Shown: one piece after another, positions 10,651 to 25,100 of the stretch
How the letters are laid out: each line of letters begins with the position of its first letter
Position numbering within the stretch: position 1 is the first letter of the stretch
NCBI GenBank assembly: GCA_947652115.1
Contig: OX393571.1
Span: 12,569,834 to 12,633,833 of the forward strand
Reading direction: 5' to 3'
Length of the DNA stretch: 64,000 nucleotides
Origin: Blastomussa wellsi
Taxonomy: Eukaryota; Cnidaria; Anthozoa; Scleractinia; Plerogyridae
The notes under the pieces: model-generated
Seen by the model: the letters and a program-made list of their open reading frames with translations, nothing else
Told to the model about the DNA's origin: nothing
Databases searched by the model: none
Translations under genes and position numbers: made by a program

Positions 10651-13600
10651 GTTAGTTAAATTTTTAATCATATTTGTTACGCCACTAATATTGGTTGCAA
10701 ATCAGTTAGCTGTTGATAACACATTTAATATGCAAAACGGTTCATGCTGTAGCAAGATTGACGAGTTGCGACGATACCTACGAGATAAAGAACTTACTCC
10801 ATGACCAGAGTGATACTTGAGAACCAAATTGTGCCCTTGGTACGATTCGTGCAATATAACAACCCTTTAGCTTAAGAGCATTCCGATGAATCGAAAAATC
10901 GGGCAGTAAAGAACTCATTTAAGTTCATTAGCATACCTGCACAGTTAACAATGCGAACATTGAACTGAAACAAAACCAAAACAAATGGATATATCAAACG
11001 TTGCTCAGAACGAGACCACACACATTACTCAGGGCTGGTTACTCAAGTGGCTTTTAGTCCGTTGTGCAATGTATTGGTTAGACACTATCTAATTTTCAGC
11101 TCTCTTTTCGGTTGCAAACAAACAACATATTTGACCGTCTAGTCTAAACACAAGAAATTTTGACGAGATCTCTTGATCTCAAGCTACGAAGCGTGATTTA
11201 TCTAACTAGAACCTTGGTTCTAAGCCATCACGTAATTGTACAACTAATTAAATAGAGTTTCGGGAAAGAGAAAATTTCACACCCATTGTGCAATGAAATG
11301 GCATGCACAGCTAGTGTACACATGAAAGCAAACCATTGACAAATTACAAAGCATTGTAAAATCGGAAGAAGAAATTCAGGGATCGAAAATGTACCAAATT
11401 TAAGGCTGGTAAAAACGCCTTCCGTTGAGCCCAGAACCAACAGTTTATTCTTATTTAAAGGTGTAAGCTGTTTGATAATGTGATTAAAAGATATTTAAAA
11501 TTTGTTCGACAAGGAAGTAGTATCATGTATTTGCATTAACATCGAATAGGGAAAAAACCCAGGTCAACTAAGACTTCCGCTCTGCTTTCTTTTCGTGACC
11601 CGTTATTGACGTCACTCAGAGATGTATAATATCACGAGATTCAGTCCAAGTCTGTATAACAATTAGACTGAAAGCAGCCACGCACTCTCTCGTCTGCTCT
11701 AAAATTATTGGGGACGAACACGTACATGACATTGAAAGAGCGCGTTGTCACGCGAGCCGGAAGCCGCGAGCTACGAGTAGCGCGGGCGCACCCGCGTTGC
11801 TAGTAGCTGGCGTTACTAGTCGCGTTACTAGTAGCTGGCGTTACTAGTCGTGTTACTAGTAGTTCACAACAGTCTATTTACTCTTTTATTTCAACTTTTA
11901 AAATTCCGGGTCAATACTTATCGCTCTTCCCGGAAGATGAAAGCACTTTAAATGGATAAAATGTTAAAGGCTATCCTGGACAGGAATCGATTCTAAGTAG
12001 CCGTGTGAAAACTGAGATCATTGTTCTTTAATTAGCAAACAGCCAACTGCTAAGCACCAATTGCTGGCGATAAACTAACATCTACATGGTCGTTAGCAAG
12101 AATTAATTTAGACTTTGAAAGAAAAATTTTTTTTAACTTTTTTTGTGATTTCTTGAACGCATCTTGATAGAGTAACCATGGGTCGCGCGTGCTTCGTAGT
12201 CTTGGCGGGCTATTTCCTACCATCATTGACGGCCCATATTTTAATTTTTTTTATTCCTATGTGCTAAGGAACGTAATTTTCTGTTTAGCTTCCAGTTTGA
12301 GTGGCTCAAGTATGACTTCAGAGACTTCGGGTGAGTATTTTGAATAGGCCATTGTGTTTCTCGTCCCTCGCAGTGTGAGAACGCGTGCGCGAAACTCTTT
12401 TAACGTATGAAAATGTTCTTGTAAACCTGCTAGTGCATTTTCATGCAAAGCAAACTCATTTTTTGGATATACTCGTTTGGAAATGGAGGCAAAAGTCTGG
12501 CCTATTGTGTCCGGTTTTCCATTCTTGAAAAAAAAAAAGTTACGTCATGATTTGTACACTTCGAAAAATCCCGAATAATTTTTTTCAAACTCGTCATTCG
12601 TAATCCGTTTCAATCTTCTCCACCCTTAACCATCCTTGTTCCTTTTTGCTTTGGTATCACCTCTTTGGTGTTTTTCTCCCTCATTAAACTATTTTGAGGT
12701 TTCCTACATTTTAAGAATGATTTAGTTCGTCACAAAAGAATGGCTAAAATAGCTTCTTTGGAAACCCAGTCAAACAAGTCACTGACCCGGGCCGACTTCC
12801 AGCAACAACCTTGTCGGCTTCTATCTTCAGCAGCATCTTCCTCGGGCAGTTACTGGTTCACAAAGCCCATAACAGGAAGGAACCCTTTAGGCCATGTATG
12901 AAAGATAATTTGAAAGACTAGTGTTTATTCACAAAAAATTAAGTAGCTCTGACTCTTCCAGCGTTGAGTCAGAGCTACTTTAAAACTTAAAGTTACCATT
13001 CCACCCCTTCATAAATTCGAATTTCGAAAATGGGTATGCTAAATAGGGTGTTTGATACAACTCTATCTTTAAAAAAATCAAATCGCCTTTCAAGTAACAA
13101 ACCTGTGGCCCTCGGCCGGAATTCCCGATCGAATTGGAATTTAGAAGTGTTGCTTTTTGTTTTTGTTTTAACCACTGCAGCTGAATTCAAAGTCGCACGC
13201 AATATACAATTTCAGTTCTTTTCACGTCTTAACAAGAGCAACAGATACTATTGTACATTGCGTTCTTTATATCAGGAGCTAAAGATTTTAATTATATATT
13301 TCAGAGGAATGTTCAAAAAGAAATGGTAGAGGAAAACCTGTTGTCAAAACGGTCAACGTCAGAATTTCTAATATCACGGGTCCAGTGGCTGTTGGCGGGA
13401 AAAAAGCAGAGATAACCGGTGCCCATCTTTGTCAACAAAGAGGTACTTCATGACTTAGAAAGAGTTATAAGTTGCATTTGTTCAGTGCAGGGATTCCCGT
13501 TTTTAAACGAACTTGGAAGTGCTACATAGTGGTGCCGGGTAACGGAGTGTGCACATTGGCAGTCTAATGATTGCTAAGGGCACAGTGACCAGAGTAGAAT

Positions 13601-16600
13601 AGGCCGTTTTACAGTTCTGTGCTTAGTTACCAAGCCTTTGAGTGGAATTGAGGCTGAAGGTGACCTTGCAAACACAAACCCTCTTGCTTTTGATATGTAA
13701 ATCGTTTTGTTGTTATGCTAAATAGTTTCTGGTCTCTATCTGACAAGGTTCTCCTGAGCCTCGCTTTCATAAAGAGGCCTGGTTACATTTCACATAACTG
13801 TAAAATGGAGTATTGTTATGAAGCTGGAAAAACGTAACTTATGCATAGTGTTTGAGTGCAAAACGCCGAAAGATTGTGCACGGACGACATTCCAGTATAA
13901 ATTTTTGTCTTTTGGTTATTTCCTTTTTCAGAAGCCCAAGCTGGGACTATAAGCTTATAAGCTGCATAAAAGCCGTTTGCCAATGAGCAGGAGACAAATT
14001 GCAAAAAAGCAAGAAACCCATTATTAAAGGGCTCTGACGATAGATCAGCATTGTAAGAAAGCCACTCTGATTAAACGCTTTGATCTGAATTTCCGTTGAA
14101 AACGTATTATTTCCGATTTCTATTTGAAGTGAATGTGTTGCGAGGACATAAGCTAGTTGATAGTTGGCTTGTCAACCGAAACATTGTTTTAGTGGACAGA
14201 TGGACCTATAACCGGAGGGGCCTAAAATTACACCGGCTCAACTGTAAAAAAAATTGACAATGTTTTCAACAACCACGCGCGTTGGCGTTATCCGATACGT
14301 CATTTATGTGTGTGTCCTTTAACTTAAAATGACGATTAGCCAAAGAGCGCGCGAGAATTTACACAGTTATGGTGAAAAAATGAAATTTAGTAGTTGACGA
14401 TTTACTTTCAGATGAGGGACATCTTGGGCTGCCCAGCACAAGCACATCAAAACCTCCCCACACATCCCCAACTAACGAATTGGTTGACGCAGAGGATGAC
14501 ATTAAAACACCGGAGCCTGGACCAGGGACTGTGCTGGAAGTTCGTGACAATTGCCCAGGAGCATCGTATTGCCAGATTGACCGCAAGCAGCAATACGGAA
14601 ACAAAGGAAGAAAGTGGAATACGAGACCAAGCAAAGGCATTCTTTACAATAAAGGTAAGTGAAAATAACCTTTCATTTATAAGACCTTCCACAGAAATAG
14701 AACCTATACTGAGATTTTCGTCAAGGTTTGCCTATCGGTTTTATTTGTTATAGGAACTTAACTTAAATCAAATGGGAGTCCCCATGCTCATTTAGGAGCC
14801 AGATAGCACCTCGTTTACACGCATTATTCGTTTAATATATCATTGATTATATTTACTACTGGTTTGCTAATACACATTTTCGACGATTGTTTCTTATTAT
14901 TCGCTGGGAATTAGTTTATATTTATTTCACAGGGAGAAAGTTATTACTCAATTCAAAACAAGAGAAAGAATGATACGTCACCGTACTCGTTTATGAGAAA
15001 AAGACGATTTACTTCTCTGGGGAGATCCAGACAAAGAAAAATCCGCCATGTTTTAATGCACGCGCACTGATCACGCGTGAACTTATTCCCAGTAAGGAAG
15101 CGCATGCAATTCAGAACAAGGGAATTGCCTTAATACTACTAGGGCAGGTTTTTTTCATCAGTTGTTTTCATCGTTTATGGTTACACGCTAAGGTTTATCT
15201 ACAGTGCAGGCGCTCTATGGATTTCACGAAATGGTTACACACGTAATCACAATTTTATCCACAAACCAAAACGTTACCAAGATTGTATCAACAAAATTGG
15301 TGAAATAAAAGGTACTTTAATTTCTAAGAGTCATTGCATAATCTCCTCCCAGTGTCAACGACCTCCAGCTCGTTAAAGCATCACGCTAAAGAATCAAGTT
15401 TTCTCATATCAGTACATTCCAGGTAGAGTTACATATGATCATATATTTTGTCGATGATTTCAGAAGACACCAAGTTTCAATGGTCAATAGAGGCATTTCT
15501 CGAAAACCCAGCGAAATTCATTGAAGACATGGATATCAGCGCTGGTTTGCTCAAGGAGGAGAAAGAAGACTTCATACTCCATGAAATTCTCCCGCATTTG
15601 GAAGAATCATGGGGTAAATGCTTTTCTTCTAATGAGGAAGTATACGAGATTCTAGCCACAATATCTTGTAGTGGAAAGAGTGGCAAAGTCGTCAGGCAGG
15701 CTCTCCTGTTGCTCCTTTGTTTAATCTGCAAGGATGACTTCGATAGCTCCAACAAAAACTTGCTGGTTGTGGAAGCTGTTTCAAGGTCGTCTATTCTCTC
15801 ACCGGAGGGATTGTTTAAAAAAGATCGACATTCAGAACAAGAACTCAAACTCCGTGTATACAGTCGTATTTTGTCCACGCTGGTCGTACAGCAGGTCCAA
15901 GAAGGAGATCTAGAGTTGCCCATCGTAACCTTGGTGCAAGATCTGAAAAGGCTGCAGGATGAGCTAAAAAGATTTGGCAATCAGCTAAACTACAAAAAGA
16001 AGAATGGTTTTCGATATTCAATAGAATTCGTCCAAAAGGCAATTTCTTATCTGCTGAAACCTCCAGATAGGTTGAAAGGTTTTCTAGACGAATGTCAGGA
16101 GTTTTGTTTAAACAAGGAAATCAGAAGCAGCGAGTTGAAGGTTCTTCGCGAGCTAAAGAAGAATGGCAAATGGATTGATCTGCACTGTATCTTAATTCAT
16201 CTTCACGGGAAGGTAAGGCTTTGATAAGTTCGTAAGTCCAAAATATCCTTAAAATTCTAACAGAGACCAGAAAAACAAAAATACTTCAAGTTGTGTCAAT
16301 CATAGTAATGAATCATCATTGTTATCACCAATTGGTCTTCTCTAGTATGCAAAGAGATTATTTTGACATCATCAGAAAAAAAGACATACAAGCGATGCAA
16401 ATGAAACAAAACAGCCCGAGGTTCTTAAAACTGTCGATGCAACAAGGGAAACCTAATCATAATGGTCTAATGTTGTTGTCAAAAACTATAGTACTGTATT
16501 GAAACTATTGATTCTTGTATGCGTCATAGATGACGAGGATGGAAATGGATTGTAATTTGAAAATTTTGCCAAATTTTTCAAAGTTTTAAGCTATGCAATG

Positions 16601-19164
16601 AAAACATTGCTTTCTCTTCTAGAATTTCATCTGAATTCATCTTGGTGAGTCTGGTGGAGTATTTTGTGCACAAAAACAGACACAAAGCAGTGAATTTGGC
16701 AGAATAGACCCCAAAAACGGCAAGAAAATCCCTTTGACAATGCCCCATTAAGGGATCCATCTTTGGAAATGAATAAATTAGTATTAAAATCAAAGAAAAT
16801 CTGAAAACTAATAGTTTACCAAGGTAGATAATTAAAACACCAAAGATTTAGCAATTTGCTAAGAAGAATCAAGGATGGCATTGACCCGTCCCCAGTCAAT
16901 ACTTATACGAAAAAAAAGGCGCGGGGAATGATGGGAAGGTGACAGGGGGCGAGTCAGAGGATGGCATTAAATGAGGGAGATAGAGAACCATTTAATAGGC
17001 CATTTCCGAGTTCGCTTGTGCCTCTATTTCAAGGCGAGTCTAAGTGCAAAGTCTTTGTAATGAAAATGGGTTTTCATTCATATGGAAAGCAATAACCATC
17101 ACAAAACTTTCGCACTTAGACTCGCTTTGAAATAGAGGTTCAAGGGAACTCGGAAATGGCCTATTGAAAAACTTGTTAAGTTTAAGCTAAAGATGTGTCA
17201 TCCATATGGTCAATGTCGAATTAAAGTTACTTTTGCTAGGTGCACAGTGAGCGTCCCATTCCACAAATGGAGACTGAGAGACGGGCCATGACACTTCTCA
17301 GGCTTTTTGTGGAAACGTATTTACAGGGAGGAGGTGGAGATGACTGGAGATTTTGTTTATTGGCAGCGTCGGTTTTGTCAGACATTGCCATGAACAACGC
17401 GACAGATGGTGAGTCGAAATTCAGAAGAATTAGGCTAATACTGATCAGCAAAACCCAGTGACCGACTGTTACGCAGTGGTGGTGTTATTTGATTGTTTTG
17501 GATACACTGAAATTGCCAAAATCACAAACCAAAATTAACTTTTAGTTCAATAGGTCAATCTCTGGGTTAAGATGAAATATAAGATGGCTTTTCCCAGTCT
17601 TGGTTTCTGTCGATCTTTGATAGTTGACTCGGGGATTCCCTCTCAGCCAATTATCATCCAATAGAAAACTCGAGCTTGTCGTATAATTAAATACAATGCC
17701 AAATGTTGAAAGCTGAACTTATTGGACCTTTCTAAAGGTTTGTTGTAGAAATGTCCACGCCCCATTCCTAACTACAGTGCATCGTTTTGTACCACGGGTT
17801 GATACATTTTCCGCGGGCGTGAGTATTTTTGGCTAACTGTTTGTTGTTTTACTGTTGCGATGCAGAAGTGAGGAAGGAGGCAGGTGGGTGTTTAGCGTAT
17901 CTCCTTAAAGATAAAGAAGTGCAGAAACGGCCGGAGTGTAGAGCATTTGTTCAGCGCCGTTCTTCAGAAGTGCTGTTCTGTCCTGATAAAGAAAGCAGAA
18001 CGCTGTTGGCTCATTTTCTGTCCAAAAACGAAAATGTCCAGCACGACCTACAGATAGATCTCCATATCAAACGTCTATCCTCCATGTACAGGACACAGAC
18101 ACTAGAAATTAACCACACAACGATAAGCGAAAGCTCAAGCTGCTTTGTCAAGCGTGGAATGTTCCAGAGAAAGAAAGTGGTCGTGAAAATCTTGTTTGTC
18201 AAAAAGGGACATCTTTTGGAAGAAAATCCCACCTTTTACGCCAGAGAGAGTCTGATTAAAGAAGCTGCAAATCTGAGACAGTTAAACGAATCTCGCCACC
18301 CAAACATCCCTGTTCTCCTTGGCTACGATACAAAAAGCTTTCCGTACCACCTTATCACAGAATTTGAGAAATGGGGAGATCTTTTGCAGTTTGTTCGCAA
18401 GTCTCGCGAAAGAAGTCCTCATCTCCAACCAGTCCAACTTCTGAAGATGCTCATTGACATCATCGAAGCTTTGTTGTACTTAGAAAGATTAGGATTGGTG
18501 CACCGTGCTGTCACGGCAACAAACGTTCTTGTTGGAGATGGTTATGTCTGCAAGTTAAGTGGCATGCAACACCTACGGCAGCTTGCGAACCCGAGTAAGA
18601 GCCAAGACTTTATAATAAAATAATTATTCAACTTATAAAAGTAAAGTTATCTTAACCCTCTTATAATAAACAGGTGAAGGCAAGGAAATAGCCTACATCT
18701 GATAGAGATAAACAGATTCAGAACGGAGTTCCTTTCGAATAGCGAGGTTAATTATTTACGTAAGCAGCAAGGTGGCGAAGCGATAACGATTTTGTATTTT
18801 TGCTAGCTTTTGGTGGAATAGTTTTACTGACGAAGTGGAACACCACAATAATCAAGCCAGTAATGAGAATACCACTTAAATAATCTTAGGCCTTGTGTGT
18901 TAGTCAACCCATACGTTTTCTTATTAACAGTAAGCCATAGTAGAAAAGCATTGAGCTGGCTAGCAATGGGTAACAGAAGTGTTGGAAGACCAAGAACAAC
19001 TTAGAATGGTTGAAAAGGAAAGAAGTGAGGAGTTGGGATGGAAGAGTTGCGAGGAGGCTCGCTAAGTGGCTGTCGACCGGAACGAGTGGCGAAATATCAC
19101 TGAAGCCCTGTTTGCCACCTAGGCAATGATGATGATGATGATGATGGCGATCAATATAATGCAT

Positions 19165-19197
<33 letters not shown>

Positions 19198-22100
19198 TTA
19201 TGTTTACTTGCAGCTGAAAGTGAGGATTCGCTGTATAGCTACTGTTCAGTAGATGATGGTTTTCCCGAATTCATCAGCACAACAAATGATGAACATCTAC
19301 CTGTGAGATGGCAAGCCCCCGAGTGTCTGATGGAACATCGCTATTCCACTGCCTCTGATGTGTGGGCCTTTGGGGTGCTTATGTACGAGGTGCTTAGCTA
19401 TGGGTGCGTTCCTTATAGTCACGTCTTAAAGGATGATGAAGTGCATCACTATGTAAGTTTACCGAAGTAGCAGTGCACAGTAGCCCATGATGATGGCTTT
19501 TTTTAAAAAAAAAGAATGTCAATAAATTAATTGCATTACTTGAAAGTAGTAGCAACTCTGCGTGCATCAGATTAAATAAAGAGATAAAATAGATTAAAAT
19601 GAAGGTCGGTGGACAAAGAAGGGGGACTCTTGAATGCAGAAGCATGTTTCTAGAAAATGTTTTTAGGAGTTTTCGTATTATCACAGCCTGAATCCATTCT
19701 TTGCATTAAATCGATGACACTTTTTTTAAACGAATGCAACTAACACTAGAATTTTATCTGTTTTAAAGGTTACCGAAGTTAAAGGGACATTGCCTTTTGA
19801 GCCGTGTTTTGAAGCTAAGGAGTATGAGCTAATGATGCAATGCCGCGAGTTCCAACGAAATAAAAGACCCAAGCTATCACAAGTCAAAGCAACGCTTCAA
19901 GAAATGTTCAACAATGCAGGTACTTGTGTTCATTGATAAAGACCGATCATATAGGAGGCGATAAACATCGTGTTAAGTCAGAATTGGATGAGGAATTGGA
20001 GATAATTTCCTTTTTTAACGAAACGAATGCGGTTGTGTTGAAAAACAGCTAATTTTGGACCCGGAAAATGTTAAAAACAGGCATTTGTTGAATTCTGTTG
20101 TATTTCTTTTTCTTTTTATATTTTCGTTTAGATGAGGAACAGTCACGGCCAGATCCGCCCTCCCTGGAAAGTTCTGTAAGACTTAGTTCACTTTTTCTAA
20201 ATAATTTCAATTGTATTATTACTTTTTAATGTTGACGTATCTTTTAAAGAAACATTAAGGTTCCTAAGTCAAGGAATGACAATTATTCCACACGTCTTGA
20301 TCCGAAATCTAATTTTCTCTTAGAGTAACCGTTATGCAAACACCTTGATTTATGATAATAAATGGCTTGGTCATCAAGAATGCGATTTTATAGATACTTT
20401 GCTTTTTTGGTACAGAACCTTGAAAATTCAGAGGAATTATACTGCAATATTCCAGGTAAAGAATTTTCTTTCTCTTCCTTTAGAGGCAATGTTTTAAATT
20501 TAGCTCACGTATGTAAAACGATGGAGTTAGCACTGAAAAAGCTCTTCATAAACCTGCAACTATCGTCCCAAATGCTTATTTTACACTCGAGATAGCCAAG
20601 ATGAAGGAGAATACCTAACCATATAACCGTCTGCCAGGCTATCACTGACGTCTTGCAAGTGCTATCATTAGATCCGCTACATGCGGAAAATATAAAACTT
20701 CTTTCATGTATCTTTATTCCTTCATACTATAAAGAAAAGGGCACGTTCGAGCAAGTCTTTATGAGCCTTTAATGGCATAGTTAAGCCAACTGGATGTATT
20801 TGGAAGATAACAAAAGGCCATAATAATTAATCTGGTCTGATCGTACGTCTTCTGACTTTTGTAAATAGAAAACGGCTGCTATAATTTATTACACGTTTTC
20901 CCTCATTTATATTGAGTTTAGCTTTCTGTTTTACAGATCTCTACGAGTGTTACGAAGAGTGTAACTCGCAGTCAACCGAGGACCAAGAAACGTCGACATG
21001 CGGTAAAATTTGTTTCTATTTTCAACAAATAACTAGAAATCTTTAATAATAATAATAATAATAATAATTCATGGGAAGTGTACAGTTGTCGGCCATCCTT
21101 GGAACTACCCACCTGTTACGGAAAGTGTTGTGTCTCTGAGCTGCGGGGAGTGGCTGAGACATAATAGACCAATTCCGATATATTAATATTCTAACGTGTC
21201 ACCGAGGCTTGGGGGACTAAAACAAAAGATTTTGCATCGAGGCTTAGGGATGAATAAATAATTTCTTTTGTTTTATTCCCCTAAGCCTCGGCGCCATGAT
21301 AGAATTTTAATATATCGGAATTGGTCTATTAGCTAAGCCCAGGAGAACACCTCAAAACTGGAGAGAATAGTATAATAATAATAATAACAATGACTCACTC
21401 ACTCCTTCCTTCCTTCCTTCCTTCGTTCATTGGTCTCGCATTACACAAACAATTCTGCGTAATGCTTAGCACGTGCATCCAAATGCCCTGTAATGGAGGA
21501 TATCTATATAGAGCCAGTGTAGTGCTTATGCTTTTTCTATCGCAGAGGTTTACGAAGAATGCACCTTGTATTCAAGCAAGGATTTGGAAGAGGTAAAATA
21601 CATTCGGATTTTAAATTTGTAAGTTATAATGTGTAAAACAAGTTGAGCTCCTACTCACTGAATTGTTATCTGTGCTGAGAATGCATATTTTTATTTCCTC
21701 GGTTCTGAATCGCAGAACTGAAATTAAAGAGTACCCTGAATCGATTAAGGGTTTACTGCTTGTATTCACATTGAAGAGAATAAAGTTCCTCGTGCAGCTT
21801 TGTCCCCGTTCTCGATTCCGCTCTGTCGTTCCCCAAAACAAGTTTTGCCTTAATCTTCTCATATAGATATAATTCATCACTGATCACATTTCATTTTACG
21901 TTTTAGATATCGCAGAGGAATTCGAACTATGCACTATCAAAAATTAACGATTTTCCCGCAAGACAAACATTCCAGGTGTGTGTTATTCATGAGGTACAAA
22001 CACAAGACAAGAAAATGTAATGAGTTGCACAACATAGAGAAAGCAGTTTTGTAATAACGATATGAAACAAAACGAAAGCAAGTGGAAAAAAAGAGTAATA

Positions 22101-25100
22101 GAAATTCGAGGAATCACAAAATTAAGGCACTTAGATTCAACAGCTCGACTCAAATGGGCTATATGAAATGCCCGGCCGGGCAGGGGTCACTTGACCCAAA
22201 ATTGGGCATAGGGATGCCGCTGGAGGTTTGGAACCCTGACTCTGTTTAGGACAAAAATAACGTCAAACGCCTACCATGTTTAGGACAATCGAAAACGTTT
22301 TTTGTACTATAGCGCTAACATCTAGTCCTGAAAATGATCTAACGTTGACTGATAAACGTTTCTGATTTCGGATTACGCTTAAAACTCGACTAAAGTCTTA
22401 AAGCAATACCCTGTCTAGGACGACTCCATACCCTGTTTAGGTACGGACTCGCTAGCTTGAATTCTATACACCGTTATATACACTGAAGGGTCAAAAACCA
22501 TATCTTATCAAGCGGCACGTCTCCGTATACCCCATATAAGGGGGGGGGGGGGGAACCCCAAGATGAAACTTACGGAGATCATCACGCATGCCCAAACAGT
22601 TAACAAGCAGTGGTTGGAATTTTTAGGGTATGCCTGTGGTGAGTGAGAGGATTGCAAGGGGAGATGTCCAACATCTAAAAAAACTTCTCGCTCTCAGCCA
22701 TCCAAATCTTGTTCCAATCTGGAAAATAAACAACTTGGATTCGCATTGTCCCACATTGGAAATAGTGAGTAAAAATAATCTTGCCATCATGACATAAATA
22801 TTTTGCTGGAATTCTTTACTCAGTGTTTACTATTTGTAGAACGTTGGAATGGAGAATACTATATAATGCGGAAGAATATTATCAGATGCAAATCCGTCTA
22901 GTTTATGAAATTCCAATTATAATTTTCTAATGTTTTGTTTATAAGATCTCGAAAGAGGCTCCTCTTGGAAACCTGAAGGAATTCGTTCTTAACAAGCGAT
23001 GCCGGATTGAGGACATAGTGACGATCCTGTCTCAAGTGTCGTCTGCCCTGCACTATCTTCACATACACCACATTGTACATGGCGACCTCAAGGCTGAATA
23101 TGTGAATGTGGTAGCACCGGACAAGGTAATGACGTATTCATGATATCTATTAAATCATTTATAATAGTCAAAGTCAAAGATTATGAACGTACTAAACATC
23201 ACAGCAGGCAAGAGGCATTTTAATAAGTTTAGTCAGCTTGAACGATGGTAGTTACGAGGCGCGCGTTTCTTCGAAGTCCCGAAGAACAAATGAACAAATG
23301 TTTACTAAAAAGATTCACTTTTTGCTGATTTTTAACGCGAGAAGATATTAAATCCCACGTTTAATTTACAAAGCACGTAAGGCTGCTTTTCTGCTTGAAA
23401 CCGCAGATAGTTACTGAATTCCAAGAGGTAGCAGATCTCTCCAATACAGTCTAAAATAAAAAGTATTTACGAAATTACACAACACCTAACTATAACAATT
23501 AATTCAATCGGCAATTCATTGACCACGTGTGGCAACAACATGGAGTTACTTTCTTACCCTGCGTGGCAGACGGTTTGAAGGCGAAGGGAGAAGGAAAAGC
23601 GAAGAGAGCGAGAAGTGGCTAATTCTTCCTGTTCGTTTTCCCTTTGCAGGTCCAGGTTGGTCGTCTAGGCCGCTCCAAGCCTCTTTACATGAGTGAGTAT
23701 GAAGTTACCAGTACTTCATGCGTGGTAGGGGCTGCCATGCCACCCGATTCTACTCGCTGGTGAGTAACGAAGGTCCTCGGTGTCCCTTCATGGGAGGTGC
23801 AAGGGCCCAATGGTTAGCGGGCTGGACTCTGGCCCAAGCCCTATTTTTAGGCAGGGCACTTTACTCTCATAGTACTTTTCTTCACCCTGAGCCAGGTGTA
23901 TACATGGGTAGCGGCGAATTTAATGCCGGCGGTCACCCTGCGATGGACTGGACTCCTATCGATGCTACGGAACCCAGTCAAAGCTTCGGCTTGGTTATTT
24001 CCTCCATTCTAGGCTATCTGCCTTCAGCAGCAATGGCTCGAGTGTTAATTTAGCTAGAGCCCAATAATTTTTAGGCGTTTGTTATTCTAAAAGCTAGGTA
24101 GTTTATAGGACGAAACTTAGGGATGAGCAATACAACCTGTTACATGTTTTTGTCACTAGGAGTGCACCAGATGTGATTTTAGATGGACATTACACACATG
24201 CCAGCGATGTTTGGGCGTTTGGAATTCTCGCTTGGGAATTGTATACATCGTTCAGAAATGGACAAGATGGGCGAGACTCCTCGGTCCCCTTTTACGATCT
24301 AAAAGAAGATGAGGTAACTGGGGCTATACTTAAATGCCTTCCGCCTTTTTTTTTTTCAATGAACAGATCCATATAAAGGCCGTAGATTATTTTTCCTAGG
24401 CAATGTTGCGGTGGTGATATGGAGCAAAGGCAAGGTTTTACAGTAGAAATTCGTGATACGAATTGGGATAATTCTATACTTTAATCGCAATCGTAGTTCC
24501 TTATATGCTGTTCGAATGCATACCCTTGTGTTAATGACTTGCAACTAAATGTCAAAATCTATTTCAGATTCTCGATTACATGAGAAACAATGGTCCATTA
24601 CGGAAACCCGAGGGATGTCCCGATTGGGTGTATATCATAATGCATCAATGTTGGGCATACGAGTCTGTACAACGGCCACCTTTCCTTGCCATCTTTGACT
24701 GTCTTACGAGCAGGTAAATTTTAATCACTTGAATGTGTTTTGCGTAAGGCGAGATTGATCAAGGGAGGATTGACCCAATAAATAAAAGTTGTTTGATTAT
24801 TAAAGAGAGTTTAACTTTGAACGTATGTGCAGATATTCGGAACGAAGACATTTTTTAGTCTATTGACGACTAGTTTGTGCGAAAACGTATCATTGTATTT
24901 TCTAATTTTTAACGTGTTCAAGTCAATCTGCTTTAAACAAAGCTACAATTAAATAATGTAGTTTTTTTAGTTCTCGGTTTTATAAAAAAGAGAATGCAGA
25001 CAGTTTAAAAGAACCACAGGGCCCCCATACAAGCAGTGTGTCTGTTTGTATGTTCGAACTACAAAGAAATGTATGGGAATATTGAAGAGTCTTAATATCG

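Noticed and set aside
15477..15980. 167-codon frame on the - strand
   Set aside because: It is the antisense shadow of the helical-domain exon at 15464-16212.
23718..24053. 111-codon frame downstream of exon 23650-23759
   Set aside because: It reads through the donor into a SINE-like repeat.
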